Source: JBDHUV01 sp039809365 (lineage in GTDB: Bacteria; Patescibacteriota; Microgenomatia; Levybacterales; GWA1-39-11). From it: DNA of 26,945 nt. Location of the stretch: the NCBI GenBank assembly GCA_039809365.1, contig JBDHUV010000002.1, positions 1 to 26,945 on the forward strand. Reading direction: 5' to 3'. Made by a program: the position numbers and the translations under genes. Position 1 is the first letter of the stretch, and each line of letters opens with the position of its first letter. Under the pieces are notes generated by a model that ran no database searches, was not told the origin of the DNA, and worked only from the letters and a program-made list of their open reading frames with translations. This document shows positions 6,420 through 13,306 of this stretch, piece after piece.

Positions 6420-6450
6420 GAGAGTTTTTCATCTTGCTTGATTAATATAT

Positions 6451-7206
6451 ATGGCTGAAGAAGTAAAAAAGAAAACAACAAAAAAAGTAGCTACAGAGAA
6501 AAAAGCAGCTATTAAAGAAGTAAAAAAAGAAGTACTTGAAAATAAAACAACAGGTAAACTCTCTATTGGAGTAGTAGACATGGCTGGAAAAGCAGCTGGT
6601 TCTGTTACTCTTCCTTTAGAGATTTTTGGCGCGAAAGTAAATCCAATTCTTATGGCTCAAGCAGTAAGAGTTTATCTTGCAAATCAGCGCCAAGGAACAG
6701 CTCGTACAAAAACACGAGGAGAAGTGAATGCTTCAAAACGAAAAATTTATCGCCAAAAAGGTACAGGTCGTGCTCGCCACGGTGCACTTTCTGCCCCTCT
6801 TTTTATTGGAGGAGGTACAACATTTGGACCAAAACCACGTGATTTCTCTTTGAAAATGCCTACAAAAATGAGAAAAGCAGCACTATTTAGTGCATTAACT
6901 CAGAAATTTGTAAACAAAGAAATTATGGTTGTAGACACTGATGGAGTAAAAGGAAAAACAAAAGAGATGGTACAGATGTTAAAAACTCTTCAGATGTTAG
7001 ATAAAAAAGGAAAAGCAAATAAAGTGCTTTTTATCACAGACGGAGCAGATGTAGTGAAAAAATCTGCACGCAATCTTGAAGGAGTAAATATGACAAATGT
7101 TTCTACCTTATCTACCTATACAGTGTTAAATCATAAAAATGTGTTATTTGTAAAATCTGCGCTTGAGAAAATGAACGATATATATGGAGAAAAGAAAACA
7201 AAATAA
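6451..7206 (+). CDS. rplD: 50S ribosomal protein L4 (uL4) with Lys-rich N-terminal extension
   Basis: 251 residues, about 45 more than the typical protein. Residues 1 to about 38 are a Lys/Glu/Ala/Thr-rich extension, after which the L4 fold begins (IGVVDMAGKAAGSVTLP). The extended loop that lines the exit tunnel is recognisable from RQGTARTKTRGEVNASKRK through the GTGRARHG segment and FGPKPRDF. In E. coli L4 also represses its own operon by attenuation and translation control; here the leader before rplC makes a similar role possible, but that is inference. It follows rplC by 31 nt. Confidence 0.97.
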   Translation: MAEEVKKKTTKKVATEKKAAIKEVKKEVLENKTTGKLSIGVVDMAGKAAGSVTLPLEIFGAKVNPILMAQAVRVYLANQRQGTARTKTRGEVNASKRKIYRQKGTGRARHGALSAPLFIGGGTTFGPKPRDFSLKMPTKMRKAALFSALTQKFVNKEIMVVDTDGVKGKTKEMVQMLKTLQMLDKKGKANKVLFITDGADVVKKSARNLEGVNMTNVSTLSTYTVLNHKNVLFVKSALEKMNDIYGEKKTK

Positions 7207-7209
7207 TAT

Positions 7210-7509
7210 ATGAAAAAAATACAGTCAGTTATACAAAAACCAATTATTAGTGAAAAATCTTTTGCAGAAGCAGGAAGAGGAAGATACTCTTTTGTAGTTG
7301 CGCGATATGCAAATAAAACACAGATCAAACAAGCAGTAGAAAAAATGTTTGGAGTAACTGTTGTTGGAGTTGCTACAAATATTGTAAAAGGATCACAGAT
7401 GAGATACACGAAAAAAGGGAGAAATGTACAAGATCTTACGTATAAAAAAGCAAGAGTACAACTTGCAAAAGATCAGAAAATTGATGTATTTGAAGAAGTA
7501 AAGGAATAA
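7210..7509 (+). CDS. rplW: 50S ribosomal protein L23 (uL23)
   Basis: 99 residues, the normal length. L23 sits at the polypeptide tunnel exit and docks trigger factor and the signal recognition particle. IQKPIISEKS at the start, YSFVVARYANKTQIKQAVEKMFGV, and the hairpin loop VKGSQMRYTKKGRN are the family landmarks. It starts 3 nt after the rplD stop, so translation is probably coupled. The 3' end contains AAGGA, which serves as the ribosome binding site of rplB. Confidence 0.96.
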   Translation: MKKIQSVIQKPIISEKSFAEAGRGRYSFVVARYANKTQIKQAVEKMFGVTVVGVATNIVKGSQMRYTKKGRNVQDLTYKKARVQLAKDQKIDVFEEVKE

Positions 7510-7510
7510 T

Positions 7511-8254
7511 ATGGCAAAACTAAAAGTAATATTACCAAAAAAAGGTGGACGAGATGTAACAGGACAGGTAGCTGTTCGTCATCAAGGTGGAAGACACAAG
7601 AGATTCTATAGAAAAATAGATTTTAAACGAAATAATCATGGAGTATTAGGGAAAGTTGCTGCAATTGAGTATGATCCTAATCGCTCAGTAGATATTGCGT
7701 TAATACAGTTTGTTGATGGAGATAAAAGATATATTTTACTTCCTGTAGGACTTAAAGTTGGAGATCCAGTAATGTCTGGAGAAAAAGTAGAGATTAAAGC
7801 TGGATACTCACTTCCAATGGGAAATATGCCTGTAGGAAGTGTCATTCATAATATTGAACTAACTAGAGGAAAAGGTGGCCAGATCGTTCGATCAGCAGGA
7901 AATCAGGCTATTATTCAATCTCGCGAAGGTGGATATGTACAAGTAAAACTACCAAGTGGAGAGGTTCGTAGAATAAATGGGATCAATTATGCTACAATTG
8001 GCCAGCTTGGCAATGTAGATGTAAAAGATAGAGTATTTGGTAAAGCAGGTGCAAGAAGAAGATTAGGTATTCGTCCAACAGTGCGTGGTGTTGCTATGAA
8101 TCCAAGATCTCATCCACACGGTGGAGGAGAAGGAAGAAGTGGTATTGGTATGCCATCACCAAAAACTTATGCAGGAAAACTTGCAGTTGGTAAAACAAGA
8201 AGGCAGAAAAAATACTCAGATAAATATATTGTAAAAAGAAGGGGGAGTAAATAA
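7511..8254 (+). CDS. rplB: 50S ribosomal protein L2 (uL2), short N-terminus
   Basis: 247 residues, about 28 fewer than the usual 273-277. The missing part is N-terminal: the TSPGRR-containing segment of typical L2 is absent, and the protein goes from MAKLKVILPKKGGRD almost directly to VAVRHQGGRHKRFYRKIDFKR. The rest is intact, including EYDPNRS, IPVGS-like MPVGSVIHNIE, GKGGQIVRSAG, and HPHGGGEGR, whose His lies close to the peptidyl transferase centre. L2 is needed for subunit joining and peptidyl transfer. The ATG follows the rplW stop by 1 nt and is preceded by AAGGA. Confidence 0.97.
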   Translation: MAKLKVILPKKGGRDVTGQVAVRHQGGRHKRFYRKIDFKRNNHGVLGKVAAIEYDPNRSVDIALIQFVDGDKRYILLPVGLKVGDPVMSGEKVEIKAGYSLPMGNMPVGSVIHNIELTRGKGGQIVRSAGNQAIIQSREGGYVQVKLPSGEVRRINGINYATIGQLGNVDVKDRVFGKAGARRRLGIRPTVRGVAMNPRSHPHGGGEGRSGIGMPSPKTYAGKLAVGKTRRQKKYSDKYIVKRRGSK

Positions 8255-8273
8255 CGTTTATATATAAACGTTA
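8252..8273. repeat. 22-base perfect palindrome at the rplB stop codon
   Basis: TAACGTTTATA followed by its exact reverse complement, 22 bases without mismatch. The first three bases are the rplB stop codon. In RNA it would give a 9-bp stem with a 4-nt loop; in DNA it has the symmetry of an operator. No T tract follows, so it is not a terminator. Confidence 0.8.
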
Positions 8274-8289
8274 GAGAATAGAAAAGAAT

Positions 8290-8574
8290 ATGGCAAGATC
8301 AAGTAAAAAAGGACCTTATGTAGATGAGCGTATTATGAAAAAAGTAAGCGCTCAAAAAGAGTCAGGTAATCGTGACGGTATAAAAACATGGTCTCGTGCA
8401 TGTCAGATTCCACCGGAGTTTGTGGGTCATACATTTTTAGTGCACAATGGAAAACATTTTATTACTGTTCGTGTTACAGAAGGTATGGTTGGTCACAGAC
8501 TCGGAGAGTTTGCTCCAACAAGACACTTTAAAGGACACGGAAGAATTGTAGCAAGAGAGATCAGTAAGACATAA
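8290..8574 (+). CDS. rpsS: 30S ribosomal protein S19 (uS19)
   Basis: 94 residues. S19 is in the 30S head near the A site and bridges to the 50S subunit. It starts with MARSSKKGPYVDERIMKKV and contains the family segments IKTWSRACQIPPEFVGHTFLVHNGKHF and VGHRLGEFAPTRHFKGHG. The gap from rplB (35 nt) holds the 22-base palindrome. The stop overlaps the upstream rplV start in a TAATG arrangement. Confidence 0.97.
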   Translation: MARSSKKGPYVDERIMKKVSAQKESGNRDGIKTWSRACQIPPEFVGHTFLVHNGKHFITVRVTEGMVGHRLGEFAPTRHFKGHGRIVAREISKT

Positions 8575-9044
8575 TGGAGATTACTATGGAATATAAAGCT
8601 GAAGCAAAAAATATAAAAATATCACCGCGCAAGGTTCGCCTTGTTGCTGATAGTGTGCGAAATTTGCAGTTAGATCAAGCACTTGCAAGTTTGAGTGTAC
8701 TCAACAAGCGTGCATCTGATCCAATTCGTAAAGTGCTTGAAAGTGCAGTAGCAAACGCAGTCAATAACTTCCAAGCAAGTAGAGGAGATCTGAGTATTAA
8801 AGAAATAATGGTTGGTGAAGGCATTATGTATAAAAGATATCATTATGCAGCTCGTGGACGTGTAAGACCATACTTGAAAAGAACAAGTCATATTAGAGTA
8901 ATACTTGAAGATCAAATTGACAGAGTGAGTAAAATGACACAGGCAGCTGAAAAAGCAGTTGTAGAGATGACAGAACCTGTGAAGAAAAAAGAAACAAAAA
9001 AAATAGTAAAAACAGAAAAGAAAGGGGAGAAAAAAACTAAATAA
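8574..9044 (+). CDS. rplV: 50S ribosomal protein L22 (uL22) with Lys-rich C-terminal tail
   Basis: 156 residues from the first ATG against about 110-115 typical. L22 contributes the beta-hairpin that narrows the exit tunnel. The core is recognisable as KNIKISPRKVRLVADSVRNLQLDQAL, then the hairpin GEGIMYKRYHYAARGRVRPYLKRTSHI. From about residue 122 a Lys/Glu/Thr tail is added. Two starts are possible: 8574, overlapping the rpsS stop, or 8586 (MEYKAEAKN), which has GGAG 6 nt upstream and T at -1 as in most genes here; the second is attractive. The last bases include GAAAGGGG, perhaps a ribosome binding site for rpsC. Confidence 0.95.
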   Translation: MEITMEYKAEAKNIKISPRKVRLVADSVRNLQLDQALASLSVLNKRASDPIRKVLESAVANAVNNFQASRGDLSIKEIMVGEGIMYKRYHYAARGRVRPYLKRTSHIRVILEDQIDRVSKMTQAAEKAVVEMTEPVKKKETKKIVKTEKKGEKKTK

Positions 9045-9046
9045 AT

Positions 9047-9688
9047 ATGGGACAGAAAGTTAATCCAATTGCATTAAGAATGGGAATTCATCATGATTTC
9101 AAAAGTGTTGGATACTATTCAAAGAAAAATTATGCAGCAACAGTATTGCAGGATATTAAAATCCGAGAGATGTTGTTTGAAAAACTACGCTCAGCAAGTA
9201 TTGGTGACGCACAGATTTTAAGAACATTAAATGGAATCAAAATTACTATTCATGTAGTCCGTCCAGGTATTGTAATCGGACGAGGTGGACAAGGATTAGA
9301 AGAGCTTAAAAAACAGATAATTGCTCTTATGCAGAAAACAAGTAAAGAAAATGTAAATACAAAAATAGATCTAAAAGTGGAACCGATCAAGGATCCTAAC
9401 TTGAATGCATATCTTGTAGCAACAAATGTAGCTGATCAGCTCGTGAGAAGAATGCCTCACAGAAGAGTGATGAAACAGCTCTCTGAAAGAGTAATGAATG
9501 CAAGGGCAAAGGGGGTACGTATTATCCTTTCAGGTCGTATTGGAGGAGCAGAGATTGGAAGAACAGAACGTGTGCAGCTTGGAAAAGTGTCATTGTCTAC
9601 TATTAGAGAAAATATAGATTATGCACAAGTTCCTGCTCTCACAAAAAGTGGATATGTAGGAGTAAAAGTTTGGATAAATAAAGAATAA
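9047..9688 (+). CDS. rpsC: 30S ribosomal protein S3 (uS3)
   Basis: 213 residues. S3 lies at the mRNA entry channel and has helicase-assisting Arg/Lys residues. MGQKVNPIALRMGIHHDFKS is the family start, the KH domain contains RPGIVIGRGGQGLEELKK (GxxG loop), and the C-terminal domain contains QLSERVMNARAKGVRIILSGRIGGAEIGRTE. It ends soon after VKVWINKE, without the basic tail seen in some phyla. It begins 2 nt after the rplV stop. Confidence 0.97.
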   Translation: MGQKVNPIALRMGIHHDFKSVGYYSKKNYAATVLQDIKIREMLFEKLRSASIGDAQILRTLNGIKITIHVVRPGIVIGRGGQGLEELKKQIIALMQKTSKENVNTKIDLKVEPIKDPNLNAYLVATNVADQLVRRMPHRRVMKQLSERVMNARAKGVRIILSGRIGGAEIGRTERVQLGKVSLSTIRENIDYAQVPALTKSGYVGVKVWINKE

Positions 9689-9704
9689 GAAAGGAAAACA
9701 ATAT

Positions 9705-10121
9705 ATGTTAATGCCAAAAAAATTAAAATATAGAAAAATATTTAAACAAAGAAAAGATAAAGGTATCGAACAAAAAGGTATAGCTGTAAACTTTGGTACA
9801 TTTGGGTTAAGAGCTGAATCATCAGGTCAAATCTCAAGTAGACAAATTGAATCTGCTCGTCGTGCTATGACTCACTTTATTAAACGTGGTGGTCGTGTTT
9901 GGATTAGAATTTTTCCAGCAACACCTACTACTAAGAAACCGCCGGAGACTCGTATGGGTGGCGGAAAAGGGGATATCCACGAATATGTAACAAAAGTAGG
10001 CCCAGGAAGGATGCTTTTTGAGATGAGTGGTGTGTCAGAAGATGTTGCAAAAGAGGCATTTAGACTTGCTTCTCATAAACTACCAGTAAAAAGTAGTTTT
10101 GTGACAAAGGAGGGACAATAA
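9705..10121 (+). CDS. rplP: 50S ribosomal protein L16 (uL16)
   Basis: 138 residues, the normal length. L16 organises the A-site tRNA elbow region of the 50S subunit. MLMPKKLKYRKIFKQRKDKG is the classical start, and this favours the ATG at 9705 over the one at 9711; AAAGGA lies upstream. The central RAESSGQISSRQIESARRAM and GGRVWIRIFPATPTTKKPPETRMGGGKG are hallmark segments, the latter containing the Arg hydroxylated in some bacteria. The gap to rpsC is 16 nt. Confidence 0.97.
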   Translation: MLMPKKLKYRKIFKQRKDKGIEQKGIAVNFGTFGLRAESSGQISSRQIESARRAMTHFIKRGGRVWIRIFPATPTTKKPPETRMGGGKGDIHEYVTKVGPGRMLFEMSGVSEDVAKEAFRLASHKLPVKSSFVTKEGQ

Positions 10122-10127
10122 AGTATT

Positions 10128-10334
10128 ATGAAAACAAAAGATGTAAAAGAACTGCCAAATAAGACAGTTGCTGACTTAAAAAAAATGTTAAATGATTTGC
10201 ATATGGATGATGCGAAGTTACGTCTTGATCTAAAATTAGGAAGAGATAAGAATACAGGAAGACTAAAAGAAATTAAAAAAGATATTGCACGAGTTATGAC
10301 TGTATTACGTATAAAGAAAGGGGAAAATAAATAA
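10128..10334 (+). CDS. rpmC: 50S ribosomal protein L29 (uL29)
   Basis: 68 residues, the expected size of this two-helix protein at the tunnel exit. It shows the pattern MKTKDVKELPNKTVADLKKML for the first helix and KLGRDKNTGRLKEIKKDIARVMTVLR for the second, matching the conserved Q/K-L-x-N/D-x-x-R-x-x-R-I-A-R stretch. It starts 6 nt after rplP. Its 3' end holds AAAGGGG about 13 nt before the rpsQ ATG, rather far for a standard Shine-Dalgarno. Confidence 0.93.
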   Translation: MKTKDVKELPNKTVADLKKMLNDLHMDDAKLRLDLKLGRDKNTGRLKEIKKDIARVMTVLRIKKGENK

Positions 10335-10336
10335 TT

Positions 10337-10693
10337 ATGGCTAAAAAAGTATTATTTGGAACAGTAGTATCAGATAAAATGACAAACACTGCTGTTGTTG
10401 AAGTAAAACGTCATACAGTGCACCCACTGTATAAGAAACGGTTGAAAGTAACAAAAAAATATAGTGTTGATACCCGTGAGGTACCAGTTACTATTGGTGA
10501 CTATGTAAAAATTGAAGAGATAGTTCCAATGAGTAAAACAAAACACTTTAAAGTTGTTAAAAAAGTTGCTGAAGACGTGATGTTGAAATTACAAGAAGAA
10601 GCAGTTGAGGAAAAAGCTGAAGAAACAGAAAAAAAAGCTTCTGCAACCAAAACAAAACAAACAAAAAAAATAGTAAAGAAAGGGGATAAATAA
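10337..10693 (+). CDS. rpsQ: 30S ribosomal protein S17 (uS17) with charged C-terminal tail
   Basis: 118 residues against about 80-90 typical. The OB-fold core spans about 1-80: FGTVVSDKMTNTAVVEVKRHTVHPLYKKRLKVTKKY, then DYVKIEEIVPMSKTKHFKVVK. S17 is a primary 16S rRNA-binding protein needed for early 30S assembly. The extra 35 residues start with Glu-rich EEAVEEKAEETEKK and end Lys-rich. The end shares a 19-base stretch with the tail of rplV (10659-10677 here, 8993-9011 there). Confidence 0.95.
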   Translation: MAKKVLFGTVVSDKMTNTAVVEVKRHTVHPLYKKRLKVTKKYSVDTREVPVTIGDYVKIEEIVPMSKTKHFKVVKKVAEDVMLKLQEEAVEEKAEETEKKASATKTKQTKKIVKKGDK

Positions 10694-10728
10694 GCACAAG
10701 AGTAAAATCTCTAAGCTGTCTATAAACT

Positions 10729-11103
10729 ATGATACAGTTACGATCAAAATTAGTAGTAGCAGATAACAGTGGAGTGAAAGAACTGATGGTTATTCAGGTC
10801 TATGGCGGATCTCGACGTAGATATGGATACTTAGGTGACACACTGGGCTGTATTGCAAAAAAAGTACTCCCAAATGGAGAGTATAAAAAAGGTGATCTTG
10901 TAAAAGTTGTCCTTGTTCGTACTAAAAAAGAAGTGAGAAGAGCTGATGGTTCATACATCAGATTCTCTGAAAACGCAGGAGTAGTTATTAATAGTAGAGA
11001 AAATAAAGACCCAGTAGGGACTCGTGTTTTCGGGCCAATTGCTCGAGAAATACGTGACAAAGGATTTACAAAAATAATAAGTTTAGCTAAAAACGTTGTA
11101 TAA
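10729..11103 (+). CDS. rplN: 50S ribosomal protein L14 (uL14)
   Basis: 124 residues, near the usual 122. L14 sits at the subunit interface and forms intersubunit bridges. MIQLRSKLVVADNSGVKELMVIQV is the diagnostic start, followed by DLVKVVLVRTKKEVRRADGSYIRFSENAGVVIN and GTRVFGPIAREIRDKGFTKIISLA. It lies 35 nt after rpsQ; the gap has a weak AGAG/CTCT inverted repeat and no Shine-Dalgarno. The start context is CTATG. Confidence 0.98.
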   Translation: MIQLRSKLVVADNSGVKELMVIQVYGGSRRRYGYLGDTLGCIAKKVLPNGEYKKGDLVKVVLVRTKKEVRRADGSYIRFSENAGVVINSRENKDPVGTRVFGPIAREIRDKGFTKIISLAKNVV

Positions 11104-11105
11104 CT

Positions 11106-11411
11106 ATGAAATTAAAAAAAGGTGATTTAGTACAAGTAATGATGGGGAAAGATAAGGGTAAAACCGGGAAAATTGAACGTGTTTTACCTGCAAAGGATGC
11201 TGTGGTTGTAGAAGGATTAAATCTTTACAAAAAGCATGTAAAAGGATTTGGCCAAGGTCAAACATCTGAAATAAAAGTATTTGCACGTCCATTCCCAGCA
11301 TCTAAAGTTGCACTGGTAGATCCGAAAACAAAGAAACCAACAAGAGTAGGATTTGCAACTGAAAAAAATGAGAAAGTAAGAAAAGCAAAGAAATCAGGAC
11401 AAACACTATAA
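11106..11411 (+). CDS. rplX: 50S ribosomal protein L24 (uL24)
   Basis: 101 residues, normal. L24 initiates 50S assembly by binding the 5' end of 23S rRNA. The KOW motif is near the N-terminus (LKKGDLVQVMMGKDKGKTGKIERVLPAKDAVVVEGLNLYKKH). The segment VALVDPKTKKPTRVGF corresponds to the conserved C-terminal part. It starts 2 nt after the rplN stop. It is followed not by rplE, as is usual, but by rpmJ. Confidence 0.96.
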   Translation: MKLKKGDLVQVMMGKDKGKTGKIERVLPAKDAVVVEGLNLYKKHVKGFGQGQTSEIKVFARPFPASKVALVDPKTKKPTRVGFATEKNEKVRKAKKSGQTL

Positions 11412-11413
11412 TT

Positions 11414-11527
11414 ATGAAAGTACAAGCGTCAGTTAAAAAAAGATGTATGAAATGTAAAATTGTTCGCCGTAAAGGACGAATATTCGTGATATGTGAAAAC
11501 CCTAAACATAAACAAAGACAAGGGTAA
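11414..11527 (+). CDS. rpmJ: 50S ribosomal protein L36 (bL36), displaced
   Basis: A 37-residue protein starting MKVQASVKKRCMKCKIVRR and ending KHKQRQG. The zinc-binding set is complete: Cys11, Cys14, Cys27 and His32. Length and sequence are those of ordinary L36, which stabilises 23S rRNA near the base of the L7/L12 stalk. Its position is odd: rpmJ is usually after secY or between infA and rpsM, and neither place in this window has a copy. It is 2 nt after rplX and 17 nt before rplE, clearly within the operon. Confidence 0.96.
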   Translation: MKVQASVKKRCMKCKIVRRKGRIFVICENPKHKQRQG

Positions 11528-11544
11528 GAAAGGATATTAAAAAT

Positions 11545-12108
11545 ATGACAACATATAAAAAAGAGTTTAACGAAGAAATAGTTCCGAAGCTTCAAAAAAA
11601 GCTGAAGATAGATAATGTAATGGCTGTACCTCGATTACAGAAGATTGTAGTGAACACAAGCTCACGGGAGTTTTTGGTAGATAAGAAAAATATTGAGAAA
11701 TATGCAGAAGACTTAACTACTATTACCGGCCAGAAACCAAAAGTAGTAAAAGCAAAAGTATCTGTTGCTACATTTAAACTTCGTGAAGGTGACCAAATTG
11801 GGCTTGTTGTTACACTAAGAGGTGACAGAATGTATGATTTTTTTGAAAAACTTGTTAAAATAGTCCTTCCTCGAGTGAAAGACTTCTCTGGAATTAGTAG
11901 AGAGGCATTTGATGGTCATGGAAATATGACTATGGGTTTTTCAGATCAGATGGTATTTCCAGAGATTGACTCAGGGAAAGTAGATAAGATTAGAAGTTTA
12001 CAACTTGCGTTGGTAACAACAGCAGAAACAGATGAGGAAGGCATGACTCTTTTAGAGGAAATGGGGATGCCTTTTAAAAAAATTGTAAAGGAGGAAAAAG
12101 CTAGTTAA
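11545..12108 (+). CDS. rplE: 50S ribosomal protein L5 (uL5)
   Basis: 187 residues, slightly longer than the usual 179-180. L5 binds 5S rRNA in the central protuberance and contacts the P-site tRNA. The core carries NVMAVPRLQKIVVNTSSRE, ITGQKPKVVKAKVSVATFKLREGDQIGLVVTLRG, FFEKLVKIVLPRVKDFSGIS and the C-terminal MGMPF. AAAGGA lies upstream at a workable distance. The stop codon forms part of a small hairpin (12108-12124) preceding rpsZ. Confidence 0.97.
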   Translation: MTTYKKEFNEEIVPKLQKKLKIDNVMAVPRLQKIVVNTSSREFLVDKKNIEKYAEDLTTITGQKPKVVKAKVSVATFKLREGDQIGLVVTLRGDRMYDFFEKLVKIVLPRVKDFSGISREAFDGHGNMTMGFSDQMVFPEIDSGKVDKIRSLQLALVTTAETDEEGMTLLEEMGMPFKKIVKEEKAS

Positions 12109-12124
12109 GAGAGTATAATTCTCT
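12108..12124 (+). other. Small hairpin at the rplE stop codon
   Basis: AGAGAG (12108-12113) pairs with TTCTCT (12119-12124), one G-T pair, around loop TATAA. It starts on the last base of the rplE stop. No T tract follows. Confidence 0.4.
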
Positions 12125-12142
12125 AAAGTGACCAAAACATAT

Positions 12143-12328
12143 ATGGCAAAAAAAGCAGACGTAATTAAATTTACGAAAAAACAAAAATTTAGTACACGAA
12201 ATAAAAACAGATGTGGAATCTGTGGTCGATCTCGTGCATATATACGAGTATATGGTATGTGTAGAATCTGTTTTAGAGAGAAAGCTTTACAAGGACAGTT
12301 ACCAGGAGTAAAAAAAGCATCTTGGTAG
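12143..12328 (+). CDS. rpsZ: 30S ribosomal protein S14 (uS14), zinc-binding type Z
   Basis: 61 residues, the short zinc-ribbon form. MAKKADVIKFTKKQKFSTR leads to C24-G-I-C27 and C40-R-I-C43, which bind one zinc. The segment RSRAYIRVYGMCRICFRE and the end KKASW are diagnostic. S14 is in the 30S head and helps assembly with S19 and S3. A GTG at 12128 would add five residues, but the ATG at 12143 gives the standard protein and has the usual T at -1. Confidence 0.97.
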   Translation: MAKKADVIKFTKKQKFSTRNKNRCGICGRSRAYIRVYGMCRICFREKALQGQLPGVKKASW

Positions 12329-12345
12329 AAAAGGAATAAAAAAAT

Positions 12346-12735
12346 ATGAACTATACAATGGGTGATTTTATGATAAGAATTAAAAATGCGTACATGGCGC
12401 ATCGTACTACAGTGGAAGCGCCATATTCTAAAGCATCATTAGCACTTGCAAAAATCTTGTCAGACAATAATTACATTAAAAAAGTAGAAGAAAAAGAGGT
12501 AGATGGGAGAAAGCAACTTGTTATTACTTTGTTATATACAAAGAGAGTTCCAGGAATGCAAACAGTTAAAATTTTCTCTACACCGTCGTTACATATGTAT
12601 GTAAAAAGACACGAATTACCAAAGAAAGTAAAAGAACTTGGGATGCACATCATCTCAACAAGTAAAGGAATCATGTCTGATGAACAGGCAATGAAAGAAG
12701 GAGTAGGAGGTAAATTACTGTTCCAAGTACAGTAA
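12346..12735 (+). CDS. rpsH: 30S ribosomal protein S8 (uS8)
   Basis: 129 residues, the normal length. S8 is a primary binder of the central domain of 16S rRNA, and in E. coli it represses the spc operon. MGDFMIRIKNAYMAHRTTVEAPYSK is the family start, LLYTKRVPGMQTVKIFSTPS the middle, and the C-terminal rRNA-binding part contains HIISTSKGIMSDEQAMKEGVGGKLLFQV. AAAGGA is placed upstream. No clear S8-type regulatory helix mimic was recognised nearby. Confidence 0.97.
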   Translation: MNYTMGDFMIRIKNAYMAHRTTVEAPYSKASLALAKILSDNNYIKKVEEKEVDGRKQLVITLLYTKRVPGMQTVKIFSTPSLHMYVKRHELPKKVKELGMHIISTSKGIMSDEQAMKEGVGGKLLFQVQ

Positions 12736-12744
12736 TAAAAGAAT

Positions 12745-13287
12745 ATGTCAAATATAGGGAAAGTACCAGTAACAATTATAGATGGAGTACAGATTACTGT
12801 TGAAGGAAGTAAAGCAACAGTAACAGGACCAAAAGGAACACTTGAAGAAAGAATCCCTCATGGTATAACTGTAGAACAAGCTGAAGGGCAGCTTATTGTT
12901 AAAAAGCTTCGTGATAGTCATGATCTTGAAAAATTTTATGGATTAACCCGTGCATTGCTTGCAAATATGGTTACAGGAGTTTCAACTGGATTTACAAAAC
13001 AGATGGAACTACACGGAGTTGGATATAGAGCAAAAGTAGAAGGAGCAGACTTAGTTTTAAACGTTGGATTTGCACATCCTGTACGTATTACTCCTCCCAC
13101 AGGAATTACTTTTGCTGTTACAGATAATGTTATTACCGTAAGTGGTATTAATAAACAAGCAGTTGGAGATATTGCAAGCAAAATTAGAAAAGTACGTCCG
13201 CCTGATCCATACAAATCAAAAGGTATCCGATATGCGGGAGAAATATTAAAGAAGAAAGCAGGTAAATCAGCAAAAGCTGCAAAATAA
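12745..13287 (+). CDS. rplF: 50S ribosomal protein L6 (uL6)
   Basis: 180 residues, typical. L6 lies near the factor-binding site and sarcin-ricin loop. The protein starts SNIGKVPVTIIDGVQITVEGSKATVTGPKG, has TRALLANMVTGVSTGFTKQMELHGVGYRAK in the middle and ends with the signature RKVRPPDPYKSKGIRYAGE followed by a short Lys/Ala tail. The gene follows rpsH by 9 nt. Confidence 0.98.
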   Translation: MSNIGKVPVTIIDGVQITVEGSKATVTGPKGTLEERIPHGITVEQAEGQLIVKKLRDSHDLEKFYGLTRALLANMVTGVSTGFTKQMELHGVGYRAKVEGADLVLNVGFAHPVRITPPTGITFAVTDNVITVSGINKQAVGDIASKIRKVRPPDPYKSKGIRYAGEILKKKAGKSAKAAK

Positions 13288-13306
13288 TAGCTGAAAGGAA
13301 TTAAAT

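Noticed and set aside
5990..6481. Minus-strand open frames opposite rplC
   Set aside because: They are Ser/Thr/Leu-rich mirror products of the Glu/Val tail of L3.
12128..12142. GTG start for S14
   Set aside because: It adds five residues not seen in S14; the ATG at 12143 gives the standard 61-residue zinc protein.
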